Shown here piece by piece: positions 1-7,847 of a DNA stretch of 64,000 nt (positions within the stretch are counted from its first letter, which is position 1; each line of letters starts with the position of its first letter). A program made the position numbers and the translations under genes. This DNA comes from Saprospiraceae bacterium (GTDB lineage Bacteria; Bacteroidota; Bacteroidia; Chitinophagales; Saprospiraceae). The stretch is from positions 62,001 through 126,000 of the forward strand of contig JABSSL010000011.1 of the NCBI GenBank assembly GCA_013214355.1, written 5' to 3'. The notes beneath the pieces were generated by a model. It was not told the origin of the DNA. It ran no database searches and worked only from the letters and a program-made list of their open reading frames with translations.

Positions 1-95
1 ACAGTGATTTCCTTGATTGTGGACTGAATACCTTCATGAGAACTAACCAAGGAGCATTGGGTAGTCGATAGAGGCAATTAGTATAGTACAACAAG

Positions 96-134
96 AAAGC
101 CCTCAGTAGAAGTAGTATCTGCTGAGGGCTTTTT
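96..134 (+). terminator. Rho-independent terminator hairpin
   Basis: A stem built from AAAGCCCTCAG and CTGAGGGCTTT is followed on the plus strand by a short T run. The opposite strand also ends in T-rich sequence, so it could act in both directions. It probably ends a plus-strand gene lying left of the window. No gene is visible in positions 1-265 apart from this hairpin and the repeat copy that follows it. Confidence 0.75.
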
Positions 135-150
135 GGTATGCTGATATGCC

Positions 151-264
151 AGCTGCGATTCATTCTCCAATGCCCCAATGCGTCAGATTTTTGCGGTAAA
201 ACCTAGCTCTTGGCGGTTTTTTTTCCCAAATCTTCCTTTTTCGCGCTCATGCATTGCAACTTGG
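151..264 (+). repeat. Interspersed 114-bp repeat, copy A
   Basis: One of three copies in the window (others at 26084-26197 and 48634-48748). It opens with CTGCGATTCATTC, carries the shared core CCAATGCGTCAGATTTTTGC and closes with GCATTGCAACTTGG. The ends are imperfect inverted repeats (ideal form AAGTTGCGAT ... ATCGCAACTT). It begins 2 bp beyond the stop codon of the minus-strand biotin carrier gene, so it lies in that gene's 3' untranslated region in reverse orientation. Confidence 0.8.
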
Positions 265-265
265 A

Positions 266-745
266 TTATTCTAATCCAACGAGGAGCTGACCTTTGTCTA
301 CGGCAGCCCCTTTCTGGACTGGAACTTCCTTGATCACCCCATCTCCTGGCGCTTTAATCACATTCTCCATTTTCATCGCCTCGAGGATCAGCAAGGGATC
401 ACCTGTACTAACTGCTTGTCCTGCCTCTACCATGATATCCAGCACAAGCCCAGGCATTGGCGCTTTAATATCCTTTAATTGCTGTCCGGCTTTCACCTGC
501 AAGCCCATCTTTTGGATGAGCCGATCATATTTATCTTGTAACTTAACCTGGTAAGTAGAACCATTTATTTTGAGCGTGACCGCCTTCTGTAGAGGATTAA
601 GTTGGATAAGTTCAGCTTGGTAAGATTTTCCATCCTTGAGCAGATGAAAGTGCTTTGCATCTATGGAAATCACATCAAGGCCCGAAGTAGATAAATCGTC
701 AAATTGAAAATCATCATTGACCCGGGCGGAGTACTTCTTTGGCAT
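266..745 (-). CDS. Biotin carboxyl carrier protein (acyl-CoA carboxylase biotinyl subunit)
   Basis: A 159-residue protein with a C-terminal biotinyl/lipoyl domain (about residues 90-159). It has the classic EAMKMEN biotinylation motif with target Lys125, preceded by the [11 protein letters not shown] segment typical of these domains. The N-terminal half is the extra region seen in Bacteroidota acetyl/propionyl-CoA carboxylase carrier subunits. It would carry carboxybiotin between a biotin carboxylase and a carboxyltransferase in the cytoplasm; neither partner is in the window. It is the last gene of a minus-strand run, 18 bp after the membrane protein gene. The carrier role is clear; which acyl-CoA is the substrate cannot be told. 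Confidence 0.9.
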   Translation of the reverse strand: MPKKYSARVNDDFQFDDLSTSGLDVISIDAKHFHLLKDGKSYQAELIQLNPLQKAVTLKINGSTYQVKLQDKYDRLIQKMGLQVKAGQQLKDIKAPMPGLVLDIMVEAGQAVSTGDPLLILEAMKMENVIKAPGDGVIKEVPVQKGAAVDKGQLLVGLE

Positions 746-763
746 AAATTGTAGGGCGTTCAG

Positions 764-1147
764 TTAGTTGGTCATTCTTCCCAACCGCATTAAGAAATAG
801 GTCTCAAAGATAGTATAAAGAACATAAATCAGGAGGAACGGAATGACAAACCAACGATCAGTCGGTTCAGCCACCGATTGATAGATGAAAACCAAGGCTA
901 CGGATAGCATCATCTTGAAGCCCGTAAAGCCTAGCACTAATCGGGAGAAGTCGTTCTTGTTCCGACTTTTGATCATTCGAAGGCCAAGATGGAAAACAAT
1001 AATGCTAAGTAAGGTGAAAAAAATGAGGCTGACGGTCGAAATGTCGATATAGGAAGAATACTGTGCTTGTTGCCCCAGTGTTAGGACCACAGCCAGAATA
1101 CCGAGGCTCAGAAGAATAAGTTGTTGGTAGAAAGTCTTTATGCTCAC
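764..1147 (-). CDS. Small four-helix membrane protein of the AtpZ-bactofilin neighbourhood (DUF6168-like)
   Basis: 127 residues with four predicted membrane helices (about 10-25, 37-55, 72-90 and 103-120) separated by short charged loops. No catalytic motif is visible. The start is GTG at 1147; no in-frame ATG lies upstream of the first helix. In many Bacteroidota a protein of this kind sits between the AtpZ gene and atpB, and I assign it on position and topology rather than on a clear signature. Here it is followed by a biotin carrier gene, not by atpB. It probably helps ATP synthase assembly or is a neutral passenger; function unknown. Confidence 0.7.
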   Translation of the reverse strand: MSIKTFYQQLILLSLGILAVVLTLGQQAQYSSYIDISTVSLIFFTLLSIIVFHLGLRMIKSRNKNDFSRLVLGFTGFKMMLSVALVFIYQSVAEPTDRWFVIPFLLIYVLYTIFETYFLMRLGRMTN

Positions 1148-1352
1148 CGTCTCTAGCTATTGTTGCTTGGGAATAGCGTAAAGATACAGGTAAAACACAT
1201 AGGAGAGAAGGAAAGAGGTGGATAAGTAAATGAGTAATGAGGTACGATAACCTCACTACTCATTATAAGTTTGAAGACAATCAAAAATGAAATTCAACGC
1301 TTTGCTGACTGTGATCATTTACTGACGGCTATCGTCAGTGTCACTTTTCATT

Positions 1353-1646
1353 TTATGTTTTGTCCACGTGATCTGTCGAAGAAGGTTCATCTTTACCCTG
1401 AGCGGAAGGGGCGAAGATGAAGTCTTTTAAGGTCAGGTAAAAAGCACCGATGATCGCAAAGATCACAAGGATCAAGGTGAAATAGGGACGCTCTGTTTGA
1501 TAACGTTCATCGAGTTCTCTACCTGCCAAAGCTCCTACAATGAGGATGGCAGCCATCTGGAAGGCCATGCCCGAATATTTCAGATAACTCTGGGCATTTT
1601 TAACGACCTTCTTCGAACTAGGCTCCTGCTTTGGCTGCTTTGCCAA
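1353..1646 (-). CDS. AtpZ/AtpI family protein (ATP synthase assembly accessory)
   Basis: 97 residues with two membrane helices (about 28-44 and 56-75) around the conserved GRELDERY loop, matching AtpZ/AtpI proteins that accompany F0F1 ATP synthase operons and have been linked to c-ring assembly or Mg2+ transport. The chosen start is TTG at 1646, which gives the usual hydrophilic lead-in (KYSGMAFQM before helix 1) and overlaps the bactofilin gene by 29 bp; the next ATG would cut into helix 1. The overlap suggests translational coupling with the bactofilin gene. No ATP synthase subunit gene is seen in the window. Confidence 0.8.
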   Translation of the reverse strand: MAKQPKQEPSSKKVVKNAQSYLKYSGMAFQMAAILIVGALAGRELDERYQTERPYFTLILVIFAIIGAFYLTLKDFIFAPSAQGKDEPSSTDHVDKT

Positions 1647-2082
1647 CTTGGCTACCTTTATTTGCTAGAGGATTATTGTTTCTCTTTATACCGGCATCGC
1701 CCATAGTACAAGTTACATTAAACTCTGCACCGGAGTTGACGATCAGTTTTCCAGTAGTAACGTCGCCGCTGATTTTGGCGCTTTCGCGAACATTTAGTAG
1801 TTCGCTTACTTTGATTGTCCCTTCAAATTTCCCTTCAATCACTGCGTTTTTGCAACGAATTTCCCCATCAACAAAGCCAGTTGGCCCAATGATCACCTTA
1901 GCGTCACAGTAGAGCTTTCCTTGGATGGTTCCATCTACGCGGAAGTCACTAGCAGATTGCACTGAACCTTCAACAACGGTTCCCTTTACAACGCTATTTA
2001 AGGCGTGACCAGATGGTCCTGAGGAAGTGGCGCTTGTTTTTGTCTTCGTCGCCTCTTTTTTGCTGTCTTTACTATTAAACAT
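1618..2082 (-). CDS. Bactofilin (polymer-forming cytoskeletal protein)
   Basis: 154 residues with a bactofilin beta-helix core (about residues 30-130), recognisable by short repeated strands such as GTIQGKLYCDAKVIIG, GFVDGEIRC, GKFEGTIKVSE and KISGDVTTGKLIV. The N- and C-terminal tails are polar and probably disordered. Bactofilins polymerise without nucleotide and scaffold cell-shape or wall enzymes on the cytoplasmic face of the membrane. In Bacteroidota they often precede AtpZ, as here. The start ATG at 2082 is followed by a lysine/threonine-rich tail typical of the family. Confidence 0.9.
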   Translation of the reverse strand: MFNSKDSKKEATKTKTSATSSGPSGHALNSVVKGTVVEGSVQSASDFRVDGTIQGKLYCDAKVIIGPTGFVDGEIRCKNAVIEGKFEGTIKVSELLNVRESAKISGDVTTGKLIVNSGAEFNVTCTMGDAGIKRNNNPLANKGSQVGKAAKAGA

Positions 2083-2401
2083 CGCTACGTTTTAAGGTTA
2101 GAAAAACATGTTTACATATGCCTTGTGCTATTAATCCTTTTCAAGACGGGCTTATCCAATGGAGACCCGATCTTCACAGAGAAACAAGCCCTTGTTTTCT
2201 GCTCATAGATAAAAGGATGAATGTTTGGGCGAAAATAAGAATAGTTGATTAACTGGGATATTGTGAGGGGCAGTTTTCTCAAGCCATAGCAAGATAGTGT
2301 ATTTTTTGCTTCCTTGATAACTCAAACTGTGCAAAATTCAAGCCGGAGCAGAAAATGCGCTGGCTCCGTTCATCTACAATACGGCTATTTATTGATAACG
2401 A
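2083..2401. other. Intergenic region between HTTM and bactofilin genes
   Basis: About 320 bp without a convincing gene. It should hold the promoter and leader of the bactofilin-AtpZ run on the minus strand, but I see no TAnnTTTG box. A small plus-strand reading frame here has no family features and runs into the HTTM gene. Confidence 0.5.
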
Positions 2402-3766
2402 TCAAAAGGTGGGTTCAAGTATCCAATCGGAATGTTCAAACATTTTCCATTGAATCTGGGTCAAATCTCGAGCTGGATCAATATATCGTTGTTTGGGGTG
2501 ATCATTGAGTTTTACCTGGATATCTGCATAAATAGCGACCTGTTTACCCTTTGCTTCGTACTCCTTTTGTAGGAAATGAGCGAATTGCAAGATCATATCC
2601 GGGTGGGTATACATTTTACGCTCTTGCTTATACCAAAGGTAATCTCTTGGCTGAATACGCTCTTTCTCCCCCGTCGCTAAATCTTCTACAACAAAGACTC
2701 CAGCACCCGCCTTGGATCTCAACATCATCCGCCAAGCATATCGATGCCCTTCCTCTGTCCAAGCCACGTTTCCGGGGAACAGGTGATGACGCAGCGGGAG
2801 TAGCACATGTATAGCGATCAGTAGGCTAATGCCCCCAACTTGCCAGCTTTTGTTGCCATTGTATTGCTGTAAAGATGCTTCGTTTATGGGGGTTGCGGGG
2901 AGCATCGGGACTCGCATCCAACCAAGGCGTTTTGGCCATCTATCCACGATGCTATTGATGGTTCTTCTTGGGAAGTTTGGGGCAAAGTACATGGCCGTTA
3001 AGCATAGGGAGAGATAGGGGAAAATGCCGATGTTAAAGACCAATGCATTAGTGAAATGAAAGAAGATGGCCATGAGCAAGGCCGGTACTCTGGTTTTACG
3101 GAATAATAGCAAGGGAACTATCATCAAGTCCAAGAATAAGCCACCGTAGGCCATGAAATACGCAGAAGCAGGCGCCTTTAAAAAGTCTCCAATCAAAAAC
3201 ACATTCGCTTTCGCCGGTAGCCATATTTGCAAGGGCATGGCCCGGAGCCAATCGGGGTTGATTTTCGCAATTCCTCCAAAAAAATAGACCACTCCCATTA
3301 GAAATTGTAGTAGGAATAATGGCCAGGAGGGCATGTGTGACCAGCGAACTTGTCGCCCCTGTTTTACATCCCAACTAAAGGCACGATCTGCCGGTAAGAA
3401 AATCATTACAAAGCAAATCCAGCAAAATAGGTAAGCATGATTTAGATAGCTGGCCTTTTCCAATAGGAATAGATAGGTGAATCCCAGAAAGAACAAACTG
3501 CACGCCAAGCGATAGCGATAACCTAGGGTAATGGCAATCGCTAAAAGCAGTAAGATCGCAAAAAAGAGGGTCATCCATGGATCTGGAAATACTTGCACCC
3601 ATTCAAAGCCGTAGTAGGGAAACTGGAACCGCTCGGGATTAAATGCATCCTTTTCTAGGTGATAGTAGAGGTAGCTATTTAATACATCTATAAAAGACAA
3701 TATACCGAATGCCACTCTGAAGAAGATCAGGGGGGCAATATCAGTCGGCTTGAATAGGAAGTTCAT
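2402..3766 (-). CDS. HTTM domain membrane protein (vitamin K-dependent gamma-carboxylase-like)
   Basis: 454 residues from the ATG at 3766. The opening segment (FKPTDIAPLIFFRVAFGIL) and a later EKASYLNHAYLFCW region fit the HTTM (horizontally transferred transmembrane) domain shared with vitamin K-dependent gamma-carboxylase. Several membrane helices fill about residues 10-290, and a soluble region follows (about 320-454). Bacterial members are integral membrane proteins of mostly unknown substrate. An in-frame TTG at 3835 would add 23 polar residues; I prefer the ATG because it starts right at the conserved segment. It is a single minus-strand gene with its own promoter region shared with the divergent gene at 3931. 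Confidence 0.85.
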   Translation of the reverse strand: MNFLFKPTDIAPLIFFRVAFGILSFIDVLNSYLYYHLEKDAFNPERFQFPYYGFEWVQVFPDPWMTLFFAILLLLAIAITLGYRYRLACSLFFLGFTYLFLLEKASYLNHAYLFCWICFVMIFLPADRAFSWDVKQGRQVRWSHMPSWPLFLLQFLMGVVYFFGGIAKINPDWLRAMPLQIWLPAKANVFLIGDFLKAPASAYFMAYGGLFLDLMIVPLLLFRKTRVPALLMAIFFHFTNALVFNIGIFPYLSLCLTAMYFAPNFPRRTINSIVDRWPKRLGWMRVPMLPATPINEASLQQYNGNKSWQVGGISLLIAIHVLLPLRHHLFPGNVAWTEEGHRYAWRMMLRSKAGAGVFVVEDLATGEKERIQPRDYLWYKQERKMYTHPDMILQFAHFLQKEYEAKGKQVAIYADIQVKLNDHPKQRYIDPARDLTQIQWKMFEHSDWILEPTF

Positions 3767-3875
3767 AGGGTGAAGATAGGGATTTCTAGGAGGGGTATGG
3801 ACTCCGCTTGGCAATTCGGTTGCCTTCCTGGCCAATTCACCCTTAGATCTGTCAACTTCAACTTATTGATGGCTC

Positions 3876-3903
3876 TATCCCTTACTGTTTTGCCATAGCT
3901 TTG
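3876..3903 (+). promoter_or_regulatory. Bacteroidota-type primary promoter
   Basis: TAGCTTTG at 3896-3903 matches the TAnnTTTG -7 box of Bacteroidota. A TTG at 3876-3878 lies 17 bp upstream at the usual -33 spacing. The box ends 27 bp before the ATG of the small secreted protein gene at 3931. Confidence 0.6.
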
Positions 3904-3930
3904 AATCATCATTAACCAAAAAATCAGATC

Positions 3931-4332
3931 ATGAAAAAGCTAGTTAAATGCCTAATGTTCGGAATGTTATTCTTTTCTATTGCCCAAGTTCAAGCACAAG
4001 ACCCCGCTAATATGGCCTTGCTCGAGAGTACTACCCCCGAAGAAAGAGCCCAGGTTCAGACGGAACTAATCCAAGAGCAGCTGGAATTAGACGATACTAA
4101 ATCCGCTAATCTAAATGAAATCAATCTGAAGTATGCTAAAAAAATGGAAGGAGTGATCAAGGGGGACAAGAGTAAGTGGACCAAATTCCGGACTGCCAAG
4201 CGATACGATAAGGAAAAGGACCAAGAATTGCAGGCATTGTTTTCCAAAGATCAGTTTAAGGCCTACCTCAAGTACAAAGATCAACTGAAGGCGGACAGTA
4301 AGGAAAAACTGCAGGCGCTGCGGAATAAATAA
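3931..4332 (+). CDS. Small secreted alpha-helical protein (CpxP/Spy-like)
   Basis: 133 residues with a clear Sec signal peptide (cleavage expected after residues near VQAQ, about position 23). The mature part is short, highly charged and predicted to be almost all helical, with the pattern LLESTTPEERAQVQTE followed by lysine/glutamate-rich helices and FSKDQFKAYLKYKDQLK. This resembles the periplasmic Spy/CpxP (LTXXQ) proteins common in Bacteroidota, which bind unfolded proteins, but no strict LTXXQ motif is present. It has its own promoter and lies 32 bp before the hydroxylase gene, so the two may be co-transcribed. Confidence 0.7.
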   Translation: MKKLVKCLMFGMLFFSIAQVQAQDPANMALLESTTPEERAQVQTELIQEQLELDDTKSANLNEINLKYAKKMEGVIKGDKSKWTKFRTAKRYDKEKDQELQALFSKDQFKAYLKYKDQLKADSKEKLQALRNK

Positions 4333-4364
4333 GCCTCCTATCAACCAAATGAAAACAATACCAT

Positions 4365-5207
4365 ATGTTACCTCTATTATATTTCCTAGGTGTCGTTTAT
4401 CTATTCATTTTGATCGAAGCGCTTTGGTCGTGGAGGCAGAAAAAGACCGTGCATAATTGGCGAGAATCCCTATCCAACATTATCATCATGTTGGGGAATA
4501 ACCTGATCAAACCTTTGTCCATAGCATGGAAGTATTTCCTGTTTCGCTTGGTCGAGCCTTTTCAACCTTTCGATATCCCCGTGAATGCGGGGACTATTCT
4601 GCTCACCTTTTTCATCGCAGAATTTGCCTACTACTGGTACCATCGCTGGAATCATGAATTACCCTTGCTGTGGACCTTACATCATGCGCATCATTCCAGC
4701 CCCTGGATGAATCTAACTACGGCTTTTCGTATCAATTGGATGGGGAGCTTTGTTGGACAAGTCTACTTCCTTCCGATCATATGGATCGGTTTTGATCCGG
4801 AGGTACTTGCCTTTTGTTTGGCCATCAGCCTCTTTTATCAATTCTTTCTCCACACAGAATTTGTGGGATCCTTGGGGAGGTTTGAAGGTTGGCTATTGAA
4901 TACACCCTCTGCGCACCGGGTACACCATGGCTCCAATGAAGTCTATATCGATAAGAACTATGGCGGAATCTTGATCATTTTTGATCGATGGTTTGGTACC
5001 TACCAGGCGGAAACAGAAAAAGTACAATATGGGGTGACTACTGGATTTATCGGACATAATCCTTTCAAGGTGGTTTTCCTTCCGCTGTGGCAATATATTC
5101 AAGGTAATTGGCAAAGGGAAAGGGATAATCTTGGGCAGGAAGAAAGTGAAAAATATAGTAGGGAGGGGCAAAAGAAGATGCAAGGATTGAGCATAGAGAA
5201 TGGATGA
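4365..5207 (+). CDS. Sterol desaturase / fatty acid hydroxylase family protein
   Basis: 280 residues, integral membrane di-iron enzyme. The histidine clusters expected of the family are present: H93-x3-H97 (HRWNH), H106/H107/H109/H110 (LHHAHH), H163, and H184-x2-H187-H188 (HRVHH). These are followed by the usual NYGG...FDRWFGTY segment near residues 198-213. Membrane helices lie at about 2-20, 75-92, 127-143 and 147-163. Members hydroxylate or desaturate lipids using O2. The substrate here is unknown; in Bacteroidota candidates include fatty acids, carotenoids or hydroxylated membrane lipids. The polar C-terminal tail (about 235-280) is longer than usual. Confidence 0.88.
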   Translation: MLPLLYFLGVVYLFILIEALWSWRQKKTVHNWRESLSNIIIMLGNNLIKPLSIAWKYFLFRLVEPFQPFDIPVNAGTILLTFFIAEFAYYWYHRWNHELPLLWTLHHAHHSSPWMNLTTAFRINWMGSFVGQVYFLPIIWIGFDPEVLAFCLAISLFYQFFLHTEFVGSLGRFEGWLLNTPSAHRVHHGSNEVYIDKNYGGILIIFDRWFGTYQAETEKVQYGVTTGFIGHNPFKVVFLPLWQYIQGNWQRERDNLGQEESEKYSREGQKKMQGLSIENG

Positions 5208-5336
5208 AGGATATAGTCTGGGCTGAGTTTTTCTATTTTTTTTCTGTGAAAAAAAATTCTTGGGTACCTTTTATTTACTCATCGCACCAAGTAATCAAAA
5301 TAACCTAATTACACAACGAAATTAACTTACTTGGTC

Positions 5337-5966
5337 ATGAAAAATTCAACTACTATTTTAACTATCATTCTTAATCTATTATTCTGTTTCTCTTTAGCCG
5401 CACAGCAACAGCTTGTACCAACGCCAGTCAAAAGCGTACAATCACCCACTTACACGCAATCTTCGACACCGGTCAACTACTATCAGGCTCCCACTTCTAC
5501 TTTGATAACGATTCATACGGGAACGCCCATTCAGTTGGAGACTTTATATCCCATAAATGGTAAAAACCTTTCACAAGGGCAGACGATTGATCTAAGGGTA
5601 AAATATGATGTGGTCATAGATGGATACCGAGTGATCAGTGCAGGAGCTCCTGCCAGAGCTATTGTTAGTAGTGTACGAAAAAGAAAGATGTTTGGCAAAG
5701 CGGGAGAAATTCAACTCCTTCCTCAATACGTACAGATGGCAGATGGCCAGTTCCTTCCGGTGACGGGGATGCCTACTAATTTTGAAGGAAAGAACCGTAA
5801 AGATCTTGCCTGGGGAGGAGTAGCTGCAGGTGTCTTAACCGGTGGTGCAGGTTTTTTAGCACTGCCTTTCATCAAGGGTAAGGCTGCTGAAATTCCTGCT
5901 GGAACAGCTCTGCATTGCAGCGTTATGGGCACTCGCCAACTTGCTGTACAAGCAGCTCAACCTTAA
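5337..5966 (+). CDS. Secreted hypothetical protein with C-terminal glycine-rich segment
   Basis: 209 residues from the ATG at 5337 (a TTG two codons upstream is unlikely to be used). It has an N-terminal signal peptide ending near SLAAQ, then a proline/threonine-rich stretch and a beta-rich domain containing IHTGTPIQLETLYPINGKN and DLRVKYDVVIDGYRVISAGAP. A hydrophobic glycine-rich segment follows (about 164-182, GGVAAGVLTGGAG). No family is recognised. The organisation suggests an envelope or periplasmic protein. It stands alone and is followed by a terminator-like hairpin. Confidence 0.7.
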   Translation: MKNSTTILTIILNLLFCFSLAAQQQLVPTPVKSVQSPTYTQSSTPVNYYQAPTSTLITIHTGTPIQLETLYPINGKNLSQGQTIDLRVKYDVVIDGYRVISAGAPARAIVSSVRKRKMFGKAGEIQLLPQYVQMADGQFLPVTGMPTNFEGKNRKDLAWGGVAAGVLTGGAGFLALPFIKGKAAEIPAGTALHCSVMGTRQLAVQAAQP

Positions 5967-6028
5967 TCAAATTAGAAGATCGAAATGTTCTCCATGATAT
6001 AGGTTACAATCAAACTTGGCCTGATTTT

Positions 6029-6066
6029 CAAAAGCGGTTCTCTTTCCATAAGAAGATCCGCTTTTG
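6029..6066 (+). terminator. Terminator-like hairpin
   Basis: Stem CAAAAGCGG ... CCGCTTTTG, extended inside by a TCTT/AAGA pairing. It lies 63 bp after the stop codon of the secreted protein gene and probably ends its transcript. Confidence 0.6.
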
Positions 6067-6202
6067 GGGTATATAGAAAAGGAGAATACCTAATGATTAT
6101 TGCGTGTCATAATTTTATTAAGATTAGAATTCTTCTTTATTTTAGTCGACTCAATAATTACTTTACAAGTTAATGATTACATGAGCCTAACAATGTATAG
6201 CA

Positions 6203-6787
6203 ATGGCAGGAAATACTTGGAATGATGAAAAGCTGGTGGCAGGCATCTGTGGTAAGACTGAAGAACGGAAAGAGGCCTTGGCCTTTATTTTTAAGAATCT
6301 TGAATGGAGAAAGTTGACTATCCAGCATGTACTAAATAAAGGAGGAAATCAACAAGATGGGGAGGATGTGTTCCAAGAGGTACTGATTCTGTTTGACCGG
6401 AATATAAGAGAAAAACGCTTCAAAGGAGATAGTACACTCAAGACCTATTTTTATGCTACCGTGAAATGGTATTGGCTGGGAGAGCTGCGGAAAAGAAAGC
6501 CGCAGGAAGAGTTTGCTCCTCAACATGAGCTTCGTCAAGAAGATAGTGTAGAAGCCCGAGTTATTAGCGATGAAAAAAAGGAATACCTCCAAGAAGCGCT
6601 TGAGAAAATCGGTGGTCGTTGTAAAGAAATCCTCAATTTGTATGGTAAGCGCTACAGCATGGAAGAGATTGCGGAGAGGTTGTCATACGCCAATGCAAAG
6701 GTGGCAAAAAAGGCAGCTTACCGCTGTAGGGTAAAATTGGGTCAATTTTTTGAGGCAAACCCAGACTGGATACAATATGTTAGCTGA
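6203..6787 (+). CDS. Sigma-70 family (ECF-like) RNA polymerase sigma factor
   Basis: 194 residues. The region-2-like part (about 25-90) contains QDGEDVFQEVLILFDRN, the usual core-binding and promoter -10 segment, followed by LKTYFYATVKWYWLGELRKRK. The region-4 helix-turn-helix (about 132-185) contains CKEILNLYGKRYSMEEIAERL with a downstream recognition helix (NAKVAKKAAYRCRVKL). It recruits RNA polymerase to its own promoters. It is followed by a membrane protein whose N-terminus resembles that of the partner of the second sigma factor at 19410, so the pair forms a sigma / anti-sigma-like module. The atypical -10 and -35 targets cannot be deduced. Confidence 0.88.
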   Translation: MAGNTWNDEKLVAGICGKTEERKEALAFIFKNLEWRKLTIQHVLNKGGNQQDGEDVFQEVLILFDRNIREKRFKGDSTLKTYFYATVKWYWLGELRKRKPQEEFAPQHELRQEDSVEARVISDEKKEYLQEALEKIGGRCKEILNLYGKRYSMEEIAERLSYANAKVAKKAAYRCRVKLGQFFEANPDWIQYVS

Positions 6788-6873
6788 GTTTATGTTTGGT
6801 AATCGCCAAATATGAAATAAGTTATGATTCAAAATCACCGTATGATCAACCATACAAAGCAAACCTAATCGGT

Positions 6874-7827
6874 ATGGATAGAGAAGAGGAATTATTTGAT
6901 CGGATTGAGCTATACCTAAGGGATGAAATGACGCCCAAAGACAAGTTAGCTTTTGAGCAAGAGATAGAGGTAAACCCGGCACTCAAAGAACAAGTTGATA
7001 AGCAGCAGCTGCAATTGGATGCAATAGAAGTGCTATTGGAGAGTGATTTACGCGAACAAATGAAAGAGTGGCAAGTATCCGACGCACCAGGGGCAGCTTC
7101 TCCAAAGCAGGAAAGTCCGGGGCGTGTGCGCCGCCTTTACCGGATCGGAATCGGAATTGCTGCAGCTATTCTAATCTTACTCGTATTTAGGGTCTTGTTG
7201 GACCGCCGCGAGGCTAAAATGGAAATCGTAGAAGAGGAAAAGAAAGAAATCGAGCAACAAGAAGACAAAACGCCCATAGCGGAGCAAGATCCTCCTCAGG
7301 AAGAAGTTTCCCCTAAACTTCCTGATCCCCCTAAAGAATCTCCTGCTCCTCAACCATCTCCTCCTACGCCCCAGGTCGACTACATAGCCATAGCCACTAG
7401 AAATTATCAGCTGCCGCAGGATTTACAAGGCACATTAAGAAGTACGGAGGAGGAAGATAGAAGCCCCCTTGATGCGGGGCTAGCTGCTTTTGAAGACAAG
7501 AATTACTCGAAAGCGATTAGCGAATTAAGAGCCTTAGCTACTTCCATAGGAGAAGATGAATATGCTAGAGCCCAAGAGATACTGGGACACGCCTATTTCC
7601 TTAATAAAGATTATACAGAAGCTGCCCAGGTATTTGAGGAACTGGCCAAAGATCCTGATTATGAATCTGTTCGTCAATATGGGGAATGGTATCTTCTTTT
7701 ATCCTTACTGCCTCAATATGAACGCAATAAGGATAGAATCGATGGGTTACTCAACAAAATTGTAGATCCAGAAGAATTTCATAACTACCGTCAACTTGCA
7801 GATGCTTTACAGCTTCAATTGAAATAG
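6874..7827 (+). CDS. Anti-sigma-like single-pass membrane protein with TPR repeats
   Basis: 317 residues from the ATG at 6874; an in-frame TTG at 6796 would add 26 poor residues. The cytoplasmic N-terminus (RIELYLRDEMTPKDKLAFEQ) closely resembles that of the protein at 19993 (RIDRFLRGEMDKAETQAFEQ). One membrane helix lies at about 90-109, followed by a glutamate/proline-rich linker and C-terminal tetratricopeptide-like repeats (about 205-300) that would be periplasmic. There is no zinc HxxxCxxC anti-sigma motif. I infer it restrains or tethers the sigma factor 86 bp upstream and senses something through the TPRs. Confidence 0.75.
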   Translation: MDREEELFDRIELYLRDEMTPKDKLAFEQEIEVNPALKEQVDKQQLQLDAIEVLLESDLREQMKEWQVSDAPGAASPKQESPGRVRRLYRIGIGIAAAILILLVFRVLLDRREAKMEIVEEEKKEIEQQEDKTPIAEQDPPQEEVSPKLPDPPKESPAPQPSPPTPQVDYIAIATRNYQLPQDLQGTLRSTEEEDRSPLDAGLAAFEDKNYSKAISELRALATSIGEDEYARAQEILGHAYFLNKDYTEAAQVFEELAKDPDYESVRQYGEWYLLLSLLPQYERNKDRIDGLLNKIVDPEEFHNYRQLADALQLQLK

Positions 7828-7847
7828 TAGAAAACACAGATATTGCT

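Noticed and set aside
1005-1256. Minus-strand frame overlapping the small membrane protein gene
   Set aside because: It overlaps the membrane protein gene in another frame, and its arginine/serine/proline-rich residues fit a shadow frame.
2314-2508. Small plus-strand frame in the gap before the bactofilin gene
   Set aside because: It has no family features and runs into the end of the HTTM gene on the opposite strand; its composition looks like non-coding DNA.
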